A stretch of 64,000 nucleotides of DNA from Leptospira sp. WS92.C1 (GCF_040833975.1 NZ_CP162130.1:1450001-1514000); one strand, 5' to 3'; counted from the stretch's first letter, positions 42,932 to 56,072 are shown. The notes: a model not told the origin generated them from the sequence alone. Made by a program: numbers and translations.

Positions 42932-43698
42932 AAAAAACGGCGGTTTCCATTCTGATTTTTCTATTTCTTGGGAATACGGTTTTGTTTTCCCAGGACGGGG
43001 AAGAAATCGACTTCCTGGAAAAGGTTGCCGAGCCTAAAAAGACCGCTAACAAAAAGTCCTCTTCGAGCTCTTCTTCGACAAAATCCTCCAAGAAAAAGGA
43101 AAAGAAGAAGTTCAAAAAGAAAAAATCCAAAAAGTCGTCTCACGCTCCGATCAATCCGGAAAATTCAAAAAAGAGTGTGGAACCTTCCTATAACGGGGAA
43201 GAGTCTTCCAATTCGGGAAACAATTCGCAAAACAACGCGTCCAATTCGAATTCCTCCAATTCGTCGAATCCAAATCCGCAAGGAAACGAATCTCAAAATG
43301 TGAATGAACAGCAGCTCGCGAGTGTTTCCAAAATGAATTTGTCCAATCTTCCGAAGCCGTATTGGATCAACGAAGAAGTCAAGGTTCGTCCGAACAATCT
43401 TCCGGGTTATACCGCGTCCGCGGAACCGTCCAAAGTAGAGCAGGGACCTTCGTTTCAAAATCGTCTTTCCGACATATTGAAATTAGGCGAAGACAAGAAA
43501 AAAGAAGAGGAAAAAAAGAAGGTTCAGGAAGGACAAAAGTCAGGTTCCTTTACCGGATTTATTTCCGAAAATAAGAAAATCATTATCATAGCAGTAATCA
43601 TATTATTATTTGCTTTATATCGATTCAAAGCCGGTAAATCTCGTGGAAGTTCCAATCGTAGATCTCCGGTGACCATCAATAAAATGAGAAGAGACTAG
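42928..43698 (+). CDS. Unrecognised low-complexity membrane protein inside the yajC-secD cluster
   Basis: Not recognised. The 256 residues begin with a signal peptide (MKKTAVSILIFLFLGNTVL, cleavage near 22). Next comes a Lys/Ser-rich stretch (about 40-75) and an Asn/Ser-rich stretch (about 90-125). A more ordered segment has NLPKPYWINEEVKVRPNNLP and SFQNRLSDILKLGED, followed by a charged KKKEEEKKK helix. A C-terminal transmembrane helix (IIIIAVIILLFALYRF, about 215-230) and a basic tail finish it. It overlaps yajC by 4 nt and ends 10 nt before secD, so it is probably made with the Sec machinery. A structural or Sec-associated role is inference only. Confidence 0.75.
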   Translation: MKKTAVSILIFLFLGNTVLFSQDGEEIDFLEKVAEPKKTANKKSSSSSSSTKSSKKKEKKKFKKKKSKKSSHAPINPENSKKSVEPSYNGEESSNSGNNSQNNASNSNSSNSSNPNPQGNESQNVNEQQLASVSKMNLSNLPKPYWINEEVKVRPNNLPGYTASAEPSKVEQGPSFQNRLSDILKLGEDKKKEEEKKKVQEGQKSGSFTGFISENKKIIIIAVIILLFALYRFKAGKSRGSSNRRSPVTINKMRRD

Positions 43699-43708
43699 GA
43701 GTTCCCCT

Positions 43709-45637
<1,929 letters not shown>

Positions 45638-45639
45638 GA

Positions 45640-46578
45640 ATGTTTGATTTTATAAAATATAAATATGTTTCTATTGGCGTTTCTCTCGCTTTGATTTTAT
45701 TCGGATTTGGCTATACGTTTGCGATTCACGGAGGTTTTGCAAACTCTTTGGACTTTAACGGAGGACTCCGAACTGTAATCGAATTTGATCAATCCGTGGA
45801 TCGTAAAAAACTCGAAACTTATTTTGGAGAAAACAATATCGAAGCGGTGCTTCTTCTTTTGGATAAGGAAAAAAATCACTATCAAATCGATATTGGCCTC
45901 GGTTCCATAGATTCCATCTTTGAAAAATACAAACAGAAAAATGCTCTGAAACCTACGGATAAGGTTGAGGTTTCGGGGATCGACGCCTTGATTTCCATTT
46001 TGGTTTCCGATTTTGGAATTACCAAAAGTAAGGTATTGAGTGCAAACCAAGTGGGGGCGGTTGTGGGCGGAGAACTTTCTTCCACGGGGGTTACTCTTCT
46101 CGGACTTACCATGGTGATCATTCTCGCGTATATCAGTTTTCGATTTCAGTTTAAGTTTGCGCTCGGAGCCATTGTCGCGTTGACTCACGATTTGATCTTA
46201 ACCGTTGCATTTATCGGATTTTTTCAGATCAAACCGAGCGTGCCTATCATCGCCGCGCTTTTAACTCTGCTCGGATATTCCATCAACGATACGATTGTGG
46301 TTTTTGATAGAATTCGAGAGAATGCATCCGGTAATCTGAATGAGACGTTCGGTCAAACGATCAATTCCTCGATTAATCAAACTCTGGGAAGAACGTTTAA
46401 CACGTCTTTTGCGACGCTGATCTCCATTGTGGCGATCATCATCGGAGGAGCCACTGAGTTGTTCGATTTCGCGTATGTTCTTACGTTCGGAATTATCATC
46501 GGAACCTATTCTTCAATTTTTATTGCCGCCCCTCTTGTGGATATTTACGATCACGTGATCAGAAGGGTCCGTGGCTGA
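45640..46578 (+). CDS. secF: Protein translocase subunit SecF
   Basis: SecF is the SecD partner in the inner membrane. The 312 residues show a first helix, the periplasmic SLDFNGGLRTVIEF motif (DFxGG), and five further helices with SVGxT-like VVGGELSSTGVTLLG and YSINDTIVVFDRIREN. Length is normal. The stop overlaps the ribD start by 1 nt (TGATG), so translation is probably coupled to riboflavin synthesis genes. Confidence 0.96.
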   Translation: MFDFIKYKYVSIGVSLALILFGFGYTFAIHGGFANSLDFNGGLRTVIEFDQSVDRKKLETYFGENNIEAVLLLLDKEKNHYQIDIGLGSIDSIFEKYKQKNALKPTDKVEVSGIDALISILVSDFGITKSKVLSANQVGAVVGGELSSTGVTLLGLTMVIILAYISFRFQFKFALGAIVALTHDLILTVAFIGFFQIKPSVPIIAALLTLLGYSINDTIVVFDRIRENASGNLNETFGQTINSSINQTLGRTFNTSFATLISIVAIIIGGATELFDFAYVLTFGIIIGTYSSIFIAAPLVDIYDHVIRRVRG

Positions 46579-47870
46579 TGCCCGTTCTCCCGGAGACGTT
46601 TCGGGAGGAATTGTACAGACTTGCTTTTTTATCCACGGGTGAAAGTTCTCCGAACCCGCCCGTTTCCTGTCTCATTACAGATCCTGACAATACCGTTATA
46701 TTTGCAAAAGGGAGAACCTCTCCAACGGGAGAACCTCACGCGGAAAAAAACGCATATTCCGAATTTATAAAGAACGGATTTGCCGGAAAGCCGCATAACG
46801 TCTGGGTTACACTCGAACCTTGCGGTCATCACGGCAAAACTCCTCCTTGTATCGACCTGATTTTGGAGCATAAACCGAAGACCTTATATTACGGTTGGAG
46901 GGATCCAAATCCTCTCGTTCAAAAAAGGAACGGTTTGGAGGAATGCATCCGCCAAGGCATTTCCGTTGTTCAGGATTTTGATCTCACTCAAATCGCGTCT
47001 GCAAGTCTATTCGGATTTTCTTCTCGGATCACAAAACAAAGACCCACGATGATTTTTAAAACCGCGGTTTCCAAAGAAGGTTTTTTCGCTTCTTCGGATA
47101 AAAAAAGAACCCAGCTTTCCGGAAAACGATCCTCTCATTTTACTTCGATTCTTCGAGCAAAGTGTGACGCGGTTTTGGTCGGTCCCGGAACGCTTTTTTA
47201 TGACACTCCCGGTTTGGATTTTAGAATCTCCGATTCTTTTTTGGAAAACGAAGCGGACTTTTTTTCTGGACGCGGACAAAAATTTCTTTTGAGTGAAAAT
47301 CCACATTCTACTCAAAACCGGAAATCGAATCCGGGTTTTTCAGATTTATTGCAGAATGTTCTGAAATACGGTGCGCTTCCGGATGTGATCCGAGTTCATC
47401 GAGAGTCGGAAGCTCGTTATCAACCATATAGAGTTTTTCTAATATTCGAAGAGAAAAATGTAACCTCCGAATTTATCAAAAAACAAAAGTCGATCAACAA
47501 AAGAGTCGGATCTAAAAAGTGTATCTTTTTTTTGAAAAAGGAAACCGTATTAAAAGAAGATACGATCGCGAATCTGCAATTTCTTTCTGAAAACGAAATT
47601 TATCGGGTCGATCCGGAAACTTTTGCGGAAGAATGTTTGACCATTCTCGCATCCATCGGGGTCAATTTATTGATGGTGGAAGGCGGAAATCTTTTGTATC
47701 AATCGTTTGTTTCGAAGTCGGGTCCTGACGATCTCATTCTAAAAATTCAAACTTCTTCTTCGATTCCAAACGGAATCAAACCGGACTTGAAAACGGGGCC
47801 GGAAAATTTTCTCTGGAAGGTAAGTGTCGAAGAAGACGACTGGGAGAGCTATCGATGTTTACAGGTTTAG
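46578..47870 (+). CDS. ribD: Bifunctional riboflavin biosynthesis deaminase/reductase RibD
   Basis: RibD deaminates and then reduces the first pyrimidine intermediate of riboflavin synthesis. The N-terminal zinc deaminase has PHAEKNAY and [14 protein letters not shown] (zinc Cys pair, about residues 77-92). The C-terminal reductase has [22 protein letters not shown] and [11 protein letters not shown] near residue 375. At 430 residues it is longer than the usual 360-380 because of an insert rich in charged residues (about 215-320) with no recognised domain. It overlaps secF by 1 nt and ribE by 16 nt. Confidence 0.92.
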   Translation: MPVLPETFREELYRLAFLSTGESSPNPPVSCLITDPDNTVIFAKGRTSPTGEPHAEKNAYSEFIKNGFAGKPHNVWVTLEPCGHHGKTPPCIDLILEHKPKTLYYGWRDPNPLVQKRNGLEECIRQGISVVQDFDLTQIASASLFGFSSRITKQRPTMIFKTAVSKEGFFASSDKKRTQLSGKRSSHFTSILRAKCDAVLVGPGTLFYDTPGLDFRISDSFLENEADFFSGRGQKFLLSENPHSTQNRKSNPGFSDLLQNVLKYGALPDVIRVHRESEARYQPYRVFLIFEEKNVTSEFIKKQKSINKRVGSKKCIFFLKKETVLKEDTIANLQFLSENEIYRVDPETFAEECLTILASIGVNLLMVEGGNLLYQSFVSKSGPDDLILKIQTSSSIPNGIKPDLKTGPENFLWKVSVEEDDWESYRCLQV

Positions 47871-48460
47871 TCGAAACAAAAGGGACGATTCTCGAAATCT
47901 TGGATACTTCCGATGGAAGGGATTTTCTTGTAACAACAAGCTGGGTCAACTCCGACATCAAATTAGGAGACTCTATATCTGTAAACGGATGTTGCCAGAC
48001 TGTGACGGAGTTTTCCGATGAGGGAAGCAAATTTAGATTCTATTCTACTTTTAAAACTTTGGAACTTACGAACTTCGGTTTATTAAAAGTAGGAGAAGAA
48101 GTCAATTTGGAACGGAGCGCCTTACCAACAACGCGACTTGGCGGACATATCGTAAGCGGTCATATCGATGGGATCGGCAAGATTCTCACACTCGAAAAAA
48201 GAGAAGGAGGTTCCGTCATTTGTTATACCGTATCGAACGATTCTGTTCTTTCCAAATATATCGCGCCAAGGGGAAGTATCACTGTGGACGGGATTTCTTT
48301 GACTGTTGTGGATTCTCGAGCAGGCGAATTTGATTTGGTTTTGATTCCGGAAACCCTCAAAAAGACAAATGCAAAGTTTTGGAAACCGGGCACGATTCTC
48401 AACTTAGAAATCGATCTGGTTGCCCGATACTTGGAGCAACTTTTAAAGCCGCAGCAATAG
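47855..48460 (+). CDS. ribE: Riboflavin synthase, alpha subunit type
   Basis: This enzyme dismutates two lumazine molecules to give riboflavin. The 201 residues contain two lumazine-binding barrels, each with its motif: [10 protein letters not shown] at the N-terminus, [19 protein letters not shown] [26 protein letters not shown], and in the second half [13 protein letters not shown] with [10 protein letters not shown]. Length is normal. It overlaps ribD by 16 nt. Confidence 0.95.
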   Translation: MFTGLVETKGTILEILDTSDGRDFLVTTSWVNSDIKLGDSISVNGCCQTVTEFSDEGSKFRFYSTFKTLELTNFGLLKVGEEVNLERSALPTTRLGGHIVSGHIDGIGKILTLEKREGGSVICYTVSNDSVLSKYIAPRGSITVDGISLTVVDSRAGEFDLVLIPETLKKTNAKFWKPGTILNLEIDLVARYLEQLLKPQQ

Positions 48461-48563
48461 TTCTGCAGACCAACTATTTTTTTCGAAACCCGCTTTTGAT
48501 TCCAAAGATTTAAGTTTCTGTAGCCAAATTTTAGTCCAATAGAAGAGATGGTAACTAAAAGCT

Positions 48564-49769
<1,206 letters not shown>

Positions 49770-50472
49770 TTTTCTAAAAAGTCGTCGGCGACTTGAAGTT
49801 CCCGAGCCGTTTTCAGATGGAATTAAGAAAAACCCTTTTGTAAGAGAAGCTCCTTCCTACAGAATCATAGAGTAACGCTTTTCCTGTAAAAAAGTAGAGT
49901 TTTCCGATAGAAAAGATTCTTTTTTTAGCTACCAGGGAAAACTCAAAGAGTGCGCGCCTTTCGATGAATTCGAATGTAAAAGAGCAAAATTGCCAAAGAC
50001 GAACGAGATCGGTCGCAGATTTTTAGGTAAGCAAAGCGCGTTCCGGGATCATCGCATTGCAGAGCAGGAACTTTTTTAGTTTTTTGCAATTCATCGTAGA
50101 AACTTTGGTAACAGTAGGAAGCAAAAGCGGATTTCAAAAGTCTGCGATTACCTGCGGCCGCTTGTGAATGAACTCCATTCTTACTCCATCTGTTTTCGTT
50201 CATCGGTAACGAACATCGGAAGAACGTGCGCTACGATTCACGGAACGATGATTTTTGTAGATGCCCCAGGCCAAGGATAGTCTTTATCAGTCATTAAGGG
50301 AGTTTGTAAAGAAAGATGATCCTTGATGATGACGCCTGACGTGTCTATCTTCTGGTTCGGAATAGAGTGAGAAATACTGGACCTCGCTTTACTGCGATCT
50401 CGTATGAACTAAGATTCCAACCAGACATCCTCTGCACATGTCTGAGAGATAGAATACAATCGGTCACTGATA
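49770..50472. other. 700-bp intergenic region
   Basis: AAGTCG (49779-49784) and CGACTT (49789-49794) form a short hairpin just after ribBA, without a T run on the plus strand. A minus-strand frame of 86 codons at 49943-50203 ([10 protein letters not shown]...) has no recognisable domain or ribosome binding site and was not called. Nothing else was identified. Confidence 0.4.
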
Positions 50473-51491
50473 TTACCGAGCTTCATAATCATGCAAAAAG
50501 CGTATATTACAGTTTGGAAGCAGTTTTTTGATCTTTTCTCTCTCTTGAGATGAAAGAGAAGTATCGTTTAAATATAAAAATTTGAGATTTTGTAGCTTCC
50601 CAATTTCTTCAGGAAGTGAAGTGAGTACGTTGTAGGACAGGTCTAAGTACACGAGGTTTCGCAAATTTCCAATTTCTTCAGGAAGGGTAGTAAGTTGATT
50701 ATAAGATAGATTTAAATCCTGAAGATTCTGTAGATCTTCAATTTCATTTGGAAGAGAAGTGATCTGATTACCAGACAAATCTAAATCCTGAAGATTTTGT
50801 AGCTCACTAATCTCCTTTGGAAAAAAAATAAGTTCAGTATTGGATAGAAGTAAAGTCTGAAGATTTCGCAGTTTTTCGATTTCCTTAGGAAGTGAAGTGA
50901 GTTGATTAGAAGATAGATATAAAGTCTGAAGATTTTGTAGTTTTTCGATTTCCTTAGGAAGTGAAGTGAGTTGATTAGAAGATAGAAGTAAAGTCTGAAG
51001 ATTTTGTAGTTTTTCGATTTCCTTAGGAAGTGAAGTGAGTTGACTATAAGATAGATCTAAAGTCTGAAGTTTTTGTAGATCTCCAATTTCCTTAGGAAGT
51101 GAAGTAGTTGATTAGAAACCAAATCTAAAGTCTGAAGATTTTGTAGATCTCCAATTTCCTTAGGAAGTGAAGTAAGTTGATTAAAAGCTAAACTCAAATC
51201 CTGAAGGTTCTGTAATTTCAAAATTTCCTTTGGAAAGGAAGTAAATAGATTGTCAGATAAATTCAGGCTCCGAAGGTTTTGTAGATTCCTAAACTCTTCA
51301 GGAAGAGATGTCAGTTGTTTGTCAACTAAACGCAATTGATAAACACTCATCGGATTTTCTAAAGCGTCTTCTAAATTCCGATATTCCTTCTCTTTGTTTC
51401 CGATACAACTAGACAAACAAGCGATTGAGGCAAAAAAAATCAGAACAACCGTTTTTGGCAAAACCGAAGATATAAAATTAAAATTCATCAT
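50473..51491 (-). pseudogene. Leucine-rich-repeat lipoprotein with an internal frameshift
   Basis: The gene starts at ATG 51491 with a lipoprotein signal peptide (core TVVLIFFASIA, lipobox CLSSC) and continues as 23-residue LRR units of the form [23 protein letters not shown]. Near 51100-51106 the sequence reads GTGAAGTAG where sister units have GTGAAGTGAG, a 2-nt loss that shifts the frame. The LRR pattern resumes in the new frame down to the stop at 50473. With the frame restored there are about twelve units. Leptospiral LRR proteins of this type are often surface-associated. The 69-bp units are so alike that slippage or assembly error near 51100 should be kept in mind. Confidence 0.78.
50790..51190 (-). 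repeat. 69-bp DNA repeats of the LRR gene
   Basis: Several consecutive units between about 50860 and 51180 are nearly identical at DNA level (for example CTGAAGATTTTGTAG plus TTTCCTTAGGAAGTGAAGT), each encoding one 23-residue leucine-rich repeat. This favours copy-number change and frameshift by slippage. Confidence 0.8.
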
Positions 51492-51689
51492 TCAATCCAA
51501 AACTTTTTATAACCAGTTGCAATCTAAAACAAGATTTGTCAATAAGTTATACCATTCCAAATCGCTTTATTGTCTTTCAAACAGACTTACTACAAATAAA
51601 ACTTGTTTGATCATCCCAAAAGCTACCCAATACGGTAGGGAATGTGGGGTTCATCGGGTGGTTACAAACTTTGACCAAGTCCTTTCCTA

Positions 51690-51720
51690 AAATAAAAAAG
51701 CCTCCCGTTTTACAGAAGGC
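51690..51720 (-). terminator. Rho-independent terminator for the DUF4349 gene
   Basis: On the minus strand GCCTTCTG and CGGGAGGC pair (two wobble pairs) around TAAAA, followed by TTTTTTATTTT. It lies 47 nt after the stop at 51767. Confidence 0.65.
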
Positions 51721-51766
51721 CTTTCTTTGATCGTGAGAATCATTTTTCGATTCTTTTCTAAATACT

Positions 51767-52678
51767 TTATCCCTTGATCTTCTTCCTAACTTTTTGAAAT
51801 AGGATGTTTCCATAATATATAAAGACCACGCTAAGAATTAGGAAAGGTAGCCACCAAAGCAGATAATAGCTGAATTGTAGAAATGTGTTGAGAATTCCTA
51901 CGAGAGCGTTTTTGTATTCGGGAACCTGAATTGCATCGGGAGGAGTCGGGATGCTAAAGCCAACCGAAATTGTAGCCCAATGCACACGGTCTTTGATTTT
52001 CCAGGTTTCTTGTTCCGCGAGATCGAGTTCATCCTCGCTATTGGATACGGATTCCTCAATCGCTTCCCAGTTTTTCGCTGCGGCGCCGATATGAGTGCTG
52101 GCGCTATTCCTTCTTGCAAGTCTGATTTTTTCGCGAGTTGTTTTTCTTTTTTGCCAGACCATTCCTTCCGTATGATCGACGGTGGAAATTTCTTCCGAAA
52201 GCAGATTTCCTAATTTATCAAGTTCTAATAGAGCTTCGTATAATTTTTCGGAACGAACGTGCATTTTTACGGTCATATACGGTGAAGTGGAGTTTGCCGC
52301 AGAGCTGCTTTCGAGATATCCGTATTTGGAAATGAAATCGAGAAGTTCCTTTCTTGTTTTGACCAAATCGCCGCATTGATAGGAAAGTTGAATGTTGTAT
52401 TCCAAAAGTCGTTCGTTCGAGGTGGATACGGGAGCGAAGACTTTTCCGAGTTGATTTTCTTCCTTGTCTACAAGGAAGACCTTATCGGATTCGTCTTCGC
52501 CTTTCTCTGCTCTTTTCTTTTCCGCATTCGGCATCGGAGCCGATCTCATTTTGTCTAAAAACCCTTCGCCCGTTGCGGTCGATTCGGTGGGACTATCCTT
52601 GGATTCTTCCTGTTTTTTTCCGCAGTCTGCGAAAAACAAAAGGCTAAGGGTAAGAATAAAAATGATCGTCTTTTTCAA
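51767..52678 (-). CDS. DUF4349-family lipoprotein
   Basis: The 303 residues start with a lipoprotein signal peptide (MKKTIIFILTLSLLFFADCG, lipobox FADC). An acidic linker follows, then the DUF4349 domain (about 90-270): LEYNIQLSYQCGDLVKTRKELLDFISKYGYLESS, a helical hairpin, and VHWATISVGFSIPTP. A C-terminal membrane helix (LLWWLPFLILSVVFIYYG, about 273-290) completes the usual layout. The family function is unknown. The combination of lipid anchor and C-terminal helix is common in this family. Confidence 0.88.
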   Translation of the reverse strand: MKKTIIFILTLSLLFFADCGKKQEESKDSPTESTATGEGFLDKMRSAPMPNAEKKRAEKGEDESDKVFLVDKEENQLGKVFAPVSTSNERLLEYNIQLSYQCGDLVKTRKELLDFISKYGYLESSSAANSTSPYMTVKMHVRSEKLYEALLELDKLGNLLSEEISTVDHTEGMVWQKRKTTREKIRLARRNSASTHIGAAAKNWEAIEESVSNSEDELDLAEQETWKIKDRVHWATISVGFSIPTPPDAIQVPEYKNALVGILNTFLQFSYYLLWWLPFLILSVVFIYYGNILFQKVRKKIKG

Positions 52679-52855
52679 GGTTTTGCTCCGGGCTTTTAAG
52701 GATGTACATAAATCAACACTTGAATGGACCTATATTCCGCGAAAAACGTTCCCGATCCGATTTGGTTTGGTTGAATTTGAGAATGAACTCATTGGATCGT
52801 CGAATGGGTTTCAATCAAAATTAGAATTCGTTTGTATCGATTTATGATCGGGGAT

Positions 52856-53500
52856 TCAGGGGGCGACTCTGAATTTTTGCCACTTCAAATCGGAATTTTT
52901 TTCAAATACGATTCGATCGTGCAATCTGTTTTGTCTTCCTTGCCAAAATTCGATTCGCTCTGGTTTTACTGCGTAGCCGCCCCAGTTTGCGGGAAGATCG
53001 ATTTGTTTTCCTTCGTATCGTGCGGACAATTCTTGAAATCGGTTTTCTAAAAATTTTCGATCGGGAATCGCTTGACTTTGCGGAGAAGAATGGGCTCCGA
53101 TTTGCGATTCACGAGGTCTTGTATGAAAGTAATCTTCGGATTCTTCTTTTGTGATTTTAGTCACGCCACCTTCGATTCGAATTTGACGTTCGAGTTCGGC
53201 CCAAAAAAATACAAGACAGGCTCTCGGATTTTCATCCAACTCTTTTCCCTTTTTGCTGTCATAGTTTGTAAAAAAGAGAAAGGATTCGTTTGAGATTCCT
53301 TTGAGTAAAACGGTTCTGGCGTTCGGTTTTCCATCCTTGCTTGCGGTAGCCAAGGTCATCGCGTTGACTTCCAATACTTCGGATAACACAGCCTCTTGAA
53401 ACCATTTTTGAAAAAATAGAATCGGATCGTCTCCGGTATCGGAAATATCAAGAGAAGAAAGAGCGTAGTTGGTTCGGATCTCGGCGATTCTGGATTTCAT
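52856..53500 (-). CDS. pdxH: Pyridoxamine 5'-phosphate oxidase
   Basis: PdxH makes pyridoxal 5'-phosphate using FMN and oxygen. The start is set at ATG 53500 (MKSRIAEIRT), giving 214 residues, the usual length; a TTG five codons upstream is the alternative. Family motifs are DPILFFQKWFQEA, NAMTLATASKDGKPNARTVLLKG, FFTNYDSKKGKELDENP, and the C-terminal WGGYAVKPERIEFWQGRQNRLHDR. Single gene. Confidence 0.95.
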   Translation of the reverse strand: MKSRIAEIRTNYALSSLDISDTGDDPILFFQKWFQEAVLSEVLEVNAMTLATASKDGKPNARTVLLKGISNESFLFFTNYDSKKGKELDENPRACLVFFWAELERQIRIEGGVTKITKEESEDYFHTRPRESQIGAHSSPQSQAIPDRKFLENRFQELSARYEGKQIDLPANWGGYAVKPERIEFWQGRQNRLHDRIVFEKNSDLKWQKFRVAP

Positions 53501-53809
53501 GGTATATAATTTCAAAGTGTATTTCCGGCTTTATAATAAAAGAAAAATTTAGAATTTCGGTTTTCATTTTGTATTTCAGGATTCATCCTTTAGGGACATT
53601 CCGATGTTAATGATGATTAAAAAAAATCACATACAATAAGATGGAGTCCCAAACAAGTTTGTTTGTGTTTAGAATTAATACAGACACGAGCTTCCGGGGC
53701 TAACGGATCTACGATTTTATTCGGTTTGATTAAAAGATTTTTTCATACCTTGCGAAATGAATTCTTCTCTTCTTGACCTTTGTAGGAATCATTTATTATC
53801 TATATTTCT

Positions 53810-54490
53810 ATGAATTCTCTGGACTGGGAGTCGATTCGACATCCGATTCTACTTACGCTGGGGGTAAGCGCGCTTTCCACATCGATCGTGACTTTGTTGG
53901 GAGTCTTAGCGGCTTATTTTCTGTTTAAGTTCCGTTTTTGGGGAAAAGAATTCGTGGATGCGATTTTTACACTTCCGCTGGTTCTGCCTCCGACCGTACT
54001 CGGTTATTATCTTCTGGTTTTTTTCGGAAGAAAAGGATGGATCGGTTCCACGCTAAACGATCTGTTTGAGTTTAACGTTTTGTTTCATTGGTCGGGAGCT
54101 GTAATCGCTTCGATCCTTGTTTCTTTTCCTCTTGTATATCGATCCGCAAGAGCGGCTTTAGAGAATGTAGATTCAGACTTTGAGGACACGGCTAAAACTT
54201 TGGGTAAAGGGAATTTTTTTATCTTTTGGGAAGTGTTGATTCCGCTTTCTTGGAGAGGAATTCTTGCCGGTTCTATGCTTGCATACGCGAGAGGAATGGG
54301 AGAATTCGGAGCGACCTTGATGATCGCGGGAAATATTCCCAAAAAAACGCAGACATTGTCTCTTGCGATCTACGACAGTGTTCAATCCGGAAACGATGCT
54401 CTCGCGTTTTATCTCGTGATTTTGACCTCCGTCTTATCCGTTTTGATACTGACCGTTTCCACAAAACTATTCAAAAAATCCCATTGGTGA
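53810..54490 (+). CDS. modB: Molybdate ABC transporter permease
   Basis: The membrane channel of the molybdate importer. The 226 residues have five to six helices and the ABC permease loop ENVDSDFEDTAKTLGKGNFFIFWEVLIPLSWRGILAG (EAA motif), with the ModB-type ARGMGEFGATLMIAGN. modA starts 36 nt downstream and modC follows, giving the order B-A-C. Confidence 0.93.
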   Translation: MNSLDWESIRHPILLTLGVSALSTSIVTLLGVLAAYFLFKFRFWGKEFVDAIFTLPLVLPPTVLGYYLLVFFGRKGWIGSTLNDLFEFNVLFHWSGAVIASILVSFPLVYRSARAALENVDSDFEDTAKTLGKGNFFIFWEVLIPLSWRGILAGSMLAYARGMGEFGATLMIAGNIPKKTQTLSLAIYDSVQSGNDALAFYLVILTSVLSVLILTVSTKLFKKSHW

Positions 54491-54526
54491 TAATCTAAGA
54501 AAGTAATATAAAAAGGAATGTAGAAT

Positions 54527-55279
54527 ATGATAAAATTTATATATAGTATGGCATTGATTTTAATTCTTTCGATCACTCCCGTTTTTGGAGAGCCCAAGTC
54601 CATTCTTGTTTCCGCTGCATCGAGTTTGACTCAGGTCTTTACGGAGATAGGAACGGAATTTGAAAAAAAACATGCGATTCGCGTTTTTTTCAATTTTGGT
54701 GCTTCCGGAATGTTGCTTCAACAGATTGAAAACGGCGCTCCTGCGGATGTGTTCGCGTCCGCGGATCAGGAAAACGTGGATAAAGGGATAGAAAAGAATG
54801 TTTTGGATGTTTCTACGAGAAAAAATTTTGTAAAAAACAATCTTGTTTTGATCGTTCCCAAGGATAACGTCTTGAATTTAAAAAGTATTGCCGACTTAAA
54901 AAAAGAGGAGGTTTTAAAAATCGCTTTGGGAAATCCGATTACGGTTCCCGCAGGAAGATATACAAAAGGTCTTTTAGAAAAAGAAGGTCTTTATTCTTTA
55001 TTAGAAAAAAAGTATATTCCAGGGGAAAATGCGAGACAGGTCCTCGAATACGTGGTCAGAGGAGAGGTGGACGCGGGTTTTGTCTACAAAACCGACGCCG
55101 CTCTTTTTCAGGATAAAATTCAAGTCATTGTCGCCGATTTGTCTCCAAAGCCGATTTTATATCCGATCGTTTCGGTTTTAAAAACTCCGAATCCAAAGGA
55201 AACAAAGTTGTTTATCGACTTTTTATCTTCCCCGGAAGCGTTGAAACTCTTTCAAAAATATCAATTCGGAAGACCCTAA
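54527..55279 (+). CDS. modA: Molybdate-binding periplasmic protein
   Basis: The high-affinity substrate-binding component. The 250 residues begin with a signal peptide (YSMALILILSITPVFG), then the ModA start VSAASSLTQVFTEIGTEFEKK, NFGASGMLLQQIENGAPADVFASADQ, and VVRGEVDAGFVYKTDA. The serines near the start and the GASG/GAPAD loops are the anion-binding positions of the family. Its stop overlaps the modC start by 1 nt. Confidence 0.94.
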   Translation: MIKFIYSMALILILSITPVFGEPKSILVSAASSLTQVFTEIGTEFEKKHAIRVFFNFGASGMLLQQIENGAPADVFASADQENVDKGIEKNVLDVSTRKNFVKNNLVLIVPKDNVLNLKSIADLKKEEVLKIALGNPITVPAGRYTKGLLEKEGLYSLLEKKYIPGENARQVLEYVVRGEVDAGFVYKTDAALFQDKIQVIVADLSPKPILYPIVSVLKTPNPKETKLFIDFLSSPEALKLFQKYQFGRP

Positions 55280-55947
55280 TGTCTTTACTCGTCCAGGTTC
55301 AAAAAACAGTAACCGACGGAAAGCGAAACTTTTCCATCGATGTGAATTTCGAATCTTCACAAAACTTTTTATTTTTATACGGTCCTTCGGGAGCGGGTAA
55401 GACATTGACTTTGAAAACGATCGCAGGTTTGTTAAAACCGAATCGAGGCAGAATTTTACTCGGTAAAAAAATCTTTTTTGATTCACAAAATGGAATCCAT
55501 CTGCCGACTCAGAAAAGAAAGATCGGATATCTGTCTCAGAGTTATTCTCTTTTCCCTCATCTTAGCGTTCGTAAGAATCTTGAATTTTCTTTCAAGCAGT
55601 TTTGGCGCTGGAAACTCTCTGTTTCCGAAACGGAAAAAATCGATGAAATATTAGAATTATTTGAAATTCAGAGTTTGTCTTCGACCTATCCGAAATATCT
55701 TTCCGGCGGGCAAAAACAAAGGGTTGCATTGGCAAGGGCTTTGGTTGCCCGACCCGATTTGCTTTTATTGGACGAACCTTTTGCGGCTCTCAACGATGAG
55801 TTAAAGAATATAATGAGAGTAGAATTGAAAAAGATACAAAATCGATTTCAGATTCCGGTCCTGATTGTTTCCCATGATCGGAGCGACGTTTCCTATTTTT
55901 CCGGCGAGTTGTTTGCTATGGAAAACGGGGTTCTATTCAAAAAATAG
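55279..55947 (+). CDS. modC: Molybdate ABC transporter ATP-binding protein, short form
   Basis: The ATPase of the importer. Walker A is YGPSGAGKTLTLK (about residue 36), the signature LSGGQKQRVALARAL, Walker B LLLLDEPFAAL and the switch His in IVSHDRSD. At 222 residues it consists of the ATPase domain only. ModC usually has about 350 residues with a C-terminal MOP domain that senses molybdate, and this is absent. Context with modB and modA supports the assignment. Confidence 0.9.
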   Translation: MSLLVQVQKTVTDGKRNFSIDVNFESSQNFLFLYGPSGAGKTLTLKTIAGLLKPNRGRILLGKKIFFDSQNGIHLPTQKRKIGYLSQSYSLFPHLSVRKNLEFSFKQFWRWKLSVSETEKIDEILELFEIQSLSSTYPKYLSGGQKQRVALARALVARPDLLLLDEPFAALNDELKNIMRVELKKIQNRFQIPVLIVSHDRSDVSYFSGELFAMENGVLFKK

Positions 55948-56003
55948 AATGTATTTCTAAGACAGAGGCCTCGAAAACATCGTAAAGAAAAATGTCTATC
56001 CGT

Positions 56004-56072
56004 ATTTTACTTAAAGTCGGACTTGAAGTCCGAATCAAGCAAAATTTTCACGGGAATACTTTGTCGTAACAA
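56004..56072. repeat. Dispersed intergenic repeat with a 17-bp palindrome, between modC and cysA
   Basis: TCGGACTT (56017-56024) and AAGTCCGA (56026-56033) form a perfect hairpin. The segment from CGTATTTTA through GAATCAAGC and TTTTCA to TTTGTCGTAACA resembles 27178-27255 after the rhomboid gene. It lies between convergent genes and may act as a two-way terminator. Confidence 0.55.

Noticed and set aside
48461..48563. FMN riboswitch in front of ribBA
   Set aside because: The 103-nt gap lacks the conserved multi-helix RFN core; nothing similar precedes ribD, which overlaps secF.
49943..50203. 86-codon minus-strand frame after ribBA
   Set aside because: No ribosome binding site, no recognisable domain and no operon context; left uncalled.
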